Part shown: positions 30,957 through 34,990 of the stretch, piece after piece
Layout of the letters: every line of letters begins with the position of its first letter
Numbering within the stretch: position 1 is the first letter of the stretch
Source of the DNA: JBEIHX01 sp040381075
Lineage (GTDB): Bacteria > Pseudomonadota > Alphaproteobacteria > Caulobacterales > Aquidulcibacteraceae
Assembly (NCBI GenBank): GCA_040381075.1
Contig: JBEIHX010000036.1
Span: 1 to 34,990 of the forward strand
Direction: 5' to 3'
DNA length: 34,990 bases
Translations under genes and position numbers: made by a program
The notes under the pieces: generated by a model
What the model saw: only the letters and a program-made list of their open reading frames with translations
What the model was told of the DNA's origin: nothing
The model's database searches: none

Positions 30957-31566
30957 GGCGTTGGACACGGCGTTTGCGACGTTAGACCGGTTGGCCCGTC
31001 GGCTCAATCGCCCTCCATCGGCGGACGGTCTGCCCCGGGTGATCGCCGTGTTTGATCCTGCGCGCAGTGGTGATCCGCGCAGTCTCGCTCGGCGACTGCC
31101 GCGCGGGGCGGCCTTGCTCTACCGGCATTTCGGCGATCCGCAGCGTGATGCGACCGTGCGTGACCTTGTCCGCATCGCCCGCCGCCGCGGCGCGTGGGTG
31201 TGGGTTTCGGGCCTGCACGCCCAACGCCGCTGGTCGCCGCCACGCGGCGTCCGCCTGGTGCATTGGCCGGAGCGGCGGCGCGCGCGCGCCTGGCGGCGTG
31301 GCGTTGCGATCGGTCAGGCTGCGCATGGCGTGCGCGGTGTGATGCGCGCGCAGCGTCAGAAGGTCGACGCCGCACTGGTGTCGACCATTTTCGCCAGCCG
31401 CTCACCGTCGGCCGGCCGCCCGATCGGCGCACTGCGGCTGCGTCGTCTCGCCCTGCGGTCCCGCATCGCCCTGTACGCCCTGGGAGGGATCACGCCAGCC
31501 ACGGCCAGACGACTGGCCGGCGCACGCCTGGCCGGCTTCGCCGCAGTCGACGCACTGTCGTCCTGA
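30955..31566 (+). CDS. Thiamine-phosphate synthase-like (ThiE/TenI fold) protein
   Basis: 203 residues. The C-terminal half follows the ThiE/TenI pattern: VDAALVSTIFASRSPSAGRP, IGALRLRRLAL, IALYALGGITPATARRLAG and AGFAAVDAL. True ThiE joins the pyrimidine and thiazole parts of thiamine; TenI-like relatives act otherwise. Several ThiE substrate residues in the N-terminal half are not recognisable, and the middle is very arginine-rich (ERRRARAWRRG), so activity is uncertain. GGGAGG lies five bases before ATG 30955. The gene is divergent from the PLP-homeostasis gene with start codons sharing CATG, and converges with the ntrZ-like gene. Confidence 0.72.
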   Translation: MALDTAFATLDRLARRLNRPPSADGLPRVIAVFDPARSGDPRSLARRLPRGAALLYRHFGDPQRDATVRDLVRIARRRGAWVWVSGLHAQRRWSPPRGVRLVHWPERRRARAWRRGVAIGQAAHGVRGVMRAQRQKVDAALVSTIFASRSPSAGRPIGALRLRRLALRSRIALYALGGITPATARRLAGARLAGFAAVDALSS

Positions 31567-31590
31567 TGAAGCCGAAATCCTGGGGGTGCG

Positions 31591-32067
31591 TCAGAACCTG
31601 AACGCGGATTCGAGTTTCACCGAAGGCTGCACCGACGGCTCATTCGGCTTGGTCTCTCCGGGCTTCAGTTCATAGCCCATCTCGCCGCCGACCCGGACAC
31701 GCGGGGAGACCATCAGAAAGGCGCCAGCGGCGACCCGCTCGTGTTCATCACCCTGACGCAGGGGCGACCATTTCGCCATGGGGTCGACGTCCACGGTGAC
31801 GCCCCAGGATGACTGGGGCGGCGACCAGGTCAGACGCGCGGGCGCCCGCTTTGATGTCGCCCACGAGTTGGCGTCAGACGAAAAACCTGAGCCGAAGGTG
31901 AAGCGTTCGTACCACTCGGGCGTTTCCCTGCCCTGTTGCTGCTGCAGATCGCCGGGCGACTGCAGGGCAGGAGGATTAAGACCCGTCTGGGCGTAGACGG
32001 GCGCAAACGCAGGACCGACGAGCGTCGCCGCCGCCGCAAAAGCCGCCATGTAGGCCCCAGTCCGCAC
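31591..32067 (-). CDS. ntrZ: NtrZ-like periplasmic protein
   Basis: 158 residues. In Caulobacter NtrZ is a periplasmic inhibitor of the sensor kinase NtrY. A signal peptide (AYMAAFAAAATLVGPAFAPVYAQ) precedes a short beta-rich domain: FTFGSGFSSDANSWATS, RLTWSPPQSSWGVTVDVD, AAGAFLMVSPRVRVGGEMGY and a tail VKLESAFRF typical of the family. GTG 32067 is chosen because GGAGG lies 10 bases upstream; ATG 32049 is the alternative and keeps the signal peptide. No ntrYX genes are nearby. The identification rests on overall pattern. Confidence 0.7.
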   Translation of the reverse strand: MRTGAYMAAFAAAATLVGPAFAPVYAQTGLNPPALQSPGDLQQQQGRETPEWYERFTFGSGFSSDANSWATSKRAPARLTWSPPQSSWGVTVDVDPMAKWSPLRQGDEHERVAAGAFLMVSPRVRVGGEMGYELKPGETKPNEPSVQPSVKLESAFRF

Positions 32068-32379
32068 CCCGAACACTCCTCCAACCCGATGGAGATTTAC
32101 CAGATTCACCGCTACGACAAGGTAAACAACTGCACACAATCCGATAACGTCGGCCACTGAGGCGCCGGCGCCACGGTATCGCCAGCGTCATGGGGGAAAG
32201 ACACCGGAGATGTGGCGAGGTGATGGCGCACACAGCGTGATGGGCGGGACGTCTGGCGCAGCGCGCCGCCGCGCCTGACCGTGCTGGCCGCTGGCGCGCC
32301 CGCACTGAGGTGCTATAGAACCGCCGGTCGATCCGGCCGGCTGGCCGGCCTGACGGGGGCAGTCGCGAGAGGAGCGAAC
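32068..32379. other. Divergent intergenic region between ntrZ-like and the DUF3576 gene
   Basis: 312 bases, AT-richer at 32080-32160, where the ntrZ-like promoter probably lies. A GCTATAGA sequence at 32312-32319, 60 bases before the lipoprotein gene, resembles the Caulobacter -10 element GCTANAWC in its first part; no convincing -35 partner was found. Confidence 0.45.
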
Positions 32380-32871
32380 ATGCGTGACAGGAGAGCCTCG
32401 AGTGTGAACCCGCCGCAGAGCCGGCTGATCGCCAGGCCGGCGCTTCTTGCAGCGCTCGGCGTTGCGGCGATCGGGCTTGGCGGATGTGGCGCTTTCGGGC
32501 GTGACAAGGACAAGGACGAGCCCCAGCTGCGCCAGTCGGAGATAGGCGTGAACGCCTTCCTCTGGCGCGCGTCGCTCGACACCCTGTCGTTCATGCCTCT
32601 CAAGAGCGCTGACCCGTTCGGCGGGGTGATCATCACCGAGTGGTACGCAAATCCTGAAAAGGCCGACGAGCGGTTCATGGCCACAGTTTACATCCTTGAC
32701 GCCCGCCTGCGCGCGGACGCCCTGAAGGTCGCCATGTCGAAGCAGATCCAGCGTCCCGACGGCCAATGGGCGAGCGCGCCGATTGACCCGCAGACGAGCC
32801 TGCAGATCGAGAACGCCATCCTCACCCGCGCCCGTCAGTTGCGCATCGCGGCGCTGCCCAACGCGGATTGA
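32380..32871 (+). CDS. DUF3576-family lipoprotein
   Basis: 163 residues. Signal sequence with a lipobox GLGGC places the lipid-modified cysteine at C36. The mature part has a charged RDKDKDEPQ stretch, then GVNAFLWRASLDTLSFMPL, SADPFGGVIITEWYANP, and ATVYILDARLRADALKVAM, all matching the DUF3576 pattern. The function is unknown. In many alphaproteobacteria this gene lies directly upstream of leuS, as here (25-base gap), followed by lptE and holA. AGGAG lies five bases before ATG 32380. Confidence 0.88.
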   Translation: MRDRRASSVNPPQSRLIARPALLAALGVAAIGLGGCGAFGRDKDKDEPQLRQSEIGVNAFLWRASLDTLSFMPLKSADPFGGVIITEWYANPEKADERFMATVYILDARLRADALKVAMSKQIQRPDGQWASAPIDPQTSLQIENAILTRARQLRIAALPNAD

Positions 32872-32896
32872 GCCGGATCGGAACGGGCCACGCAAC

Positions 32897-34990
32897 GTGT
32901 CACGCTACAATCATCGCGACGTCGAACCGAAGTGGCGCGCCGCGTGGGACGGCGCAGGCCTTTTCCGGGCCCGTGAGCCGCAGGAGGCGGGCGGGCGGCC
33001 GAAGGCTTATGTCCTTGAGATGTTCCCCTATCCGTCAGGGCGCATCCATGTCGGTCACAGCCGCAACTACACGATGGGCGACGTGGTCGCGCGCTACAGG
33101 CGCGCCTGCGGGTTCAACGTGCTCCATCCAATGGGCTGGGATGCGTTTGGTCTGCCGGCGGAGAACGCCGCGATCGAGCGCGGGATCCATCCCGGCGACT
33201 GGACGCGCGCGAACATCGCGACCATGCGCGACCAGATCCGCCTGCTGGGCGTCGCCTATGACTGGACGCGCGAGATCGCGACCTGCGAACCGGACTATTA
33301 TCGCCACCAGCAGGCGCTGATCCTGAAATTCCATGAGATGGGTCTCCTTTACCGGCGCAAGTCGACCGTCAACTGGGACCCGGTCGACAACACCGTGCTG
33401 GCGAACGAGCAGGTGATTGACGGGCGGGGCTGGCGATCCGGCGCGCTGGTTGAAACCCGCGAGCTGGACCAGTGGGTGCTGAAGATCACGCACTACGCCG
33501 ATGACCTGCTGGAGGCCTTGCGCGGGTTGGAGCGCTGGCCCGACAAGGTCCGCACCATGCAGGCCAACTGGATCGGGCGGTCGGAGGGCGCGCGGGTGCG
33601 CTGGCGGCTCACCGCCCCGTTCCAGACCGCAGACGGCCCGATCGACGACATTGAGGTTTTCACCACCCGGCCCGATACGCTCTTCGGCGCAAGTTTCATC
33701 GCCCTGTCGCCCGATCATCCGATCACCCGCGAAGTGGCGCGCACGCGCGAGGACGTTGCGGGCTTCTGCGCCCGCGCAGCCCAGCTTGGAACCTCCCAGG
33801 AGGCGATCGAGAAAGCCGAAAAGGCAGGCGTCGACCTTGGTCTTCGCGTGCGTCATCCGTTTGATCCGGATTGGGAGATCCCTGTCTGGTCTGCGAACTT
33901 TGTGCTGTCCGGCTACGGAACGGGGGCCATCTTCGGCTCGCCGGCAGGCGACCAGCGCGACCTCGATCTCGCCCGCAAATATGGACTTCCCGTAACCCCG
34001 GTGGTGCTGCCGCCTGGCGGCGATCCGGCCACCCACGCCATCGACCTTGAAGCCTATGACGGTCCTGGCGTGACCTACAATTCGCGCTTTCTGGATGGTC
34101 TGTCCACCGAGGCGGCGATCGTTGCGGCGATCCGCAGGCTGGAGGAGATCGGGGCCGGCGAGGGCGTCACGCAATTCCGCCTGCGCGACTGGGGCGTGTC
34201 GCGCCAGCGCTACTGGGGCTGTCCGATCCCGTTCATTCACTGCGTCGCGTGCGGCGTCGTGCCGGTCCCGCGTGAGCACCTGCCCGTCACCCTGCCGCAG
34301 GACGTGACGTTCGACCGGCCCGGAAATCCGCTGGACCATCATCCGACCTGGAAGCACACCACCTGCCCGACATGCGGCTGCGCCGCGACGCGCGAGACAG
34401 ATACGCTCGATACCTTCGTCGACTCCTCCTGGTACTTCGCCCGCTTCTGCGACGCGGCCAATCCCGACCTCCCCTTCGACACGGCCAAGGCGGATTACTG
34501 GCTGCCGGTCGACCAGTATGTCGGAGGCGTGGAGCACGCTGTCCTGCATCTGCTCTATTCGCGCTTCTTCACACGCGCCATGCGTGACGCCGGGCTGCTC
34601 CATACGCCGTCAGGCGAGCCGTTCGCCGGCCTGTTCACGCAGGGCATGGTGGTCCATGAGACCTACCGGTCATCCGAGGGGCGGTGGCTTCTGCCCGAGG
34701 ACACCGAGCTCGCGGGCGACGTGCGGGTGGAACGCGCCACCGGCGCGCCCGTGGCCGTCGGGGCCGTGGAAAAGATGTCCAAGTCCAGGAAGAACGTCGT
34801 GGATCTTGACGACGTGGTGCGGGACTACGGGGCCGACGTGGTGCGCTGGATGGTGCTGTCGGACAGCCCGCCCGAGCGCGACGTGGAATGGACATCCGGC
34901 GGCGCGCTCGGCGCCTGGCGGTTCGTCCAGCGCATCTGGGCGGCGGTCGACGCGCTGCCGGCCGGCGCGCCCGGGCCGTTGACCGTCGCC
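32897..34990 (+). CDS. leuS: Leucyl-tRNA synthetase (right end cut by window)
   Basis: 698 codons visible, open to the edge. Class I synthetase that charges tRNA-Leu. The HIGH-type motif is PYPSGRIHVGHSRNY, followed by MGWDAFGLPAENAA. The CP1 editing domain has FTTRPDTLFGA and GYGTGAIFGSPAGDQRD; the usual His before DQRD is replaced by Gly. A zinc-knuckle-like CVACG...CPTCG region precedes TLDTFVDSSWYFAR. KMSKSRKNVVD is the second catalytic motif. The GTG at 32897 starts VSRYNHRDVEPKWRAAW, the normal N-terminus; its ribosome binding site is weak. The anticodon-binding and C-terminal domains lie beyond the window. It is probably cotranscribed with the DUF3576 gene. Confidence 0.96.
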   Translation, partial: MSRYNHRDVEPKWRAAWDGAGLFRAREPQEAGGRPKAYVLEMFPYPSGRIHVGHSRNYTMGDVVARYRRACGFNVLHPMGWDAFGLPAENAAIERGIHPGDWTRANIATMRDQIRLLGVAYDWTREIATCEPDYYRHQQALILKFHEMGLLYRRKSTVNWDPVDNTVLANEQVIDGRGWRSGALVETRELDQWVLKITHYADDLLEALRGLERWPDKVRTMQANWIGRSEGARVRWRLTAPFQTADGPIDDIEVFTTRPDTLFGASFIALSPDHPITREVARTREDVAGFCARAAQLGTSQEAIEKAEKAGVDLGLRVRHPFDPDWEIPVWSANFVLSGYGTGAIFGSPAGDQRDLDLARKYGLPVTPVVLPPGGDPATHAIDLEAYDGPGVTYNSRFLDGLSTEAAIVAAIRRLEEIGAGEGVTQFRLRDWGVSRQRYWGCPIPFIHCVACGVVPVPREHLPVTLPQDVTFDRPGNPLDHHPTWKHTTCPTCGCAATRETDTLDTFVDSSWYFARFCDAANPDLPFDTAKADYWLPVDQYVGGVEHAVLHLLYSRFFTRAMRDAGLLHTPSGEPFAGLFTQGMVVHETYRSSEGRWLLPEDTELAGDVRVERATGAPVAVGAVEKMSKSRKNVVDLDDVVRDYGADVVRWMVLSDSPPERDVEWTSGGALGAWRFVQRIWAAVDALPAGAPGPLTVA

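Noticed and set aside
33035..34603. Minus-strand open frame of 522 codons at the right end
   Set aside because: Opposite leuS, whose HIGH, editing and KMSKS motifs are clear on the plus strand.

Overview
The window is high-GC DNA from an alphaproteobacterium, most likely of the Caulobacterales/Maricaulales/Hyphomonadales group. The evidence is gene content and order: a leftward block ppsR(DUF299)-maf-aroE-coaE-dnaQ facing a rightward hemE-hemH-hemJ-rho block, a CenR-type response regulator, an NtrZ-like periplasmic protein, and a DUF3576 lipoprotein directly before leuS. In Caulobacter the chromosome origin lies between the DUF299 gene and hemE. The equivalent 360-base gap here (22334-22693) carries a near-consensus CtrA box, three clustered GANTC sites and only weak DnaA-box-like sites. 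I read it as the probable chromosomal origin, by synteny and motifs.

Layout. 1-1356 is an accessory edge: the 3' end of an IS1380-type transposase cut by the window start, and an orphan Xre-type regulator with a 26-bp perfect palindrome upstream. Both lie against the 3' end of tRNA-Ser(GGA) (1357-1447, minus), a typical island integration position. 1780-9380 holds metabolic and stress genes: an extradiol-dioxygenase-like protein, msrA, a secreted TPR protein, a dienelactone hydrolase, an aldo-keto reductase, a UbiH/COQ6 hydroxylase and a YkgJ-type cysteine protein. 9946-16026 holds amtB with a strong terminator, ftsK, a DUF3313 lipoprotein and uppP. 16187-18711 holds an ECHDC3-like enoyl-CoA hydratase, an ArsC-type reductase and mesaconyl-CoA hydratase, which points to the ethylmalonyl-CoA pathway.

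18731-22333 is a leftward operon whose first four genes overlap by 4 bases each (PPSRP, maf, aroE, coaE), followed by dnaQ. 22694-26924 runs rightward with three late heme genes and rho. 26970-32067 holds cenR (minus), an IS110 transposase remnant, a FecR-like exported protein, an L,D-transpeptidase, a PLP-homeostasis protein and a thiamine-phosphate-synthase-like protein whose opposed start codons share one CATG, and ntrZ-like. 32380 to the end holds the DUF3576 lipoprotein and leuS, which runs off the right edge.

The most unusual general feature is a set of fourteen short tandem repeats (units of 12-18 bp, 2-6 copies, each locus with its own unit). Nearly all sit at gene boundaries: abutting stop codons, in leaders, in one case duplicating a possible -35 element, and in one case inside a coding region in frame. 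I found no CRISPR array, prophage, biosynthetic cluster or recognisable defence system. The strongest candidates for something new are the repeat expansions and the inferred origin.
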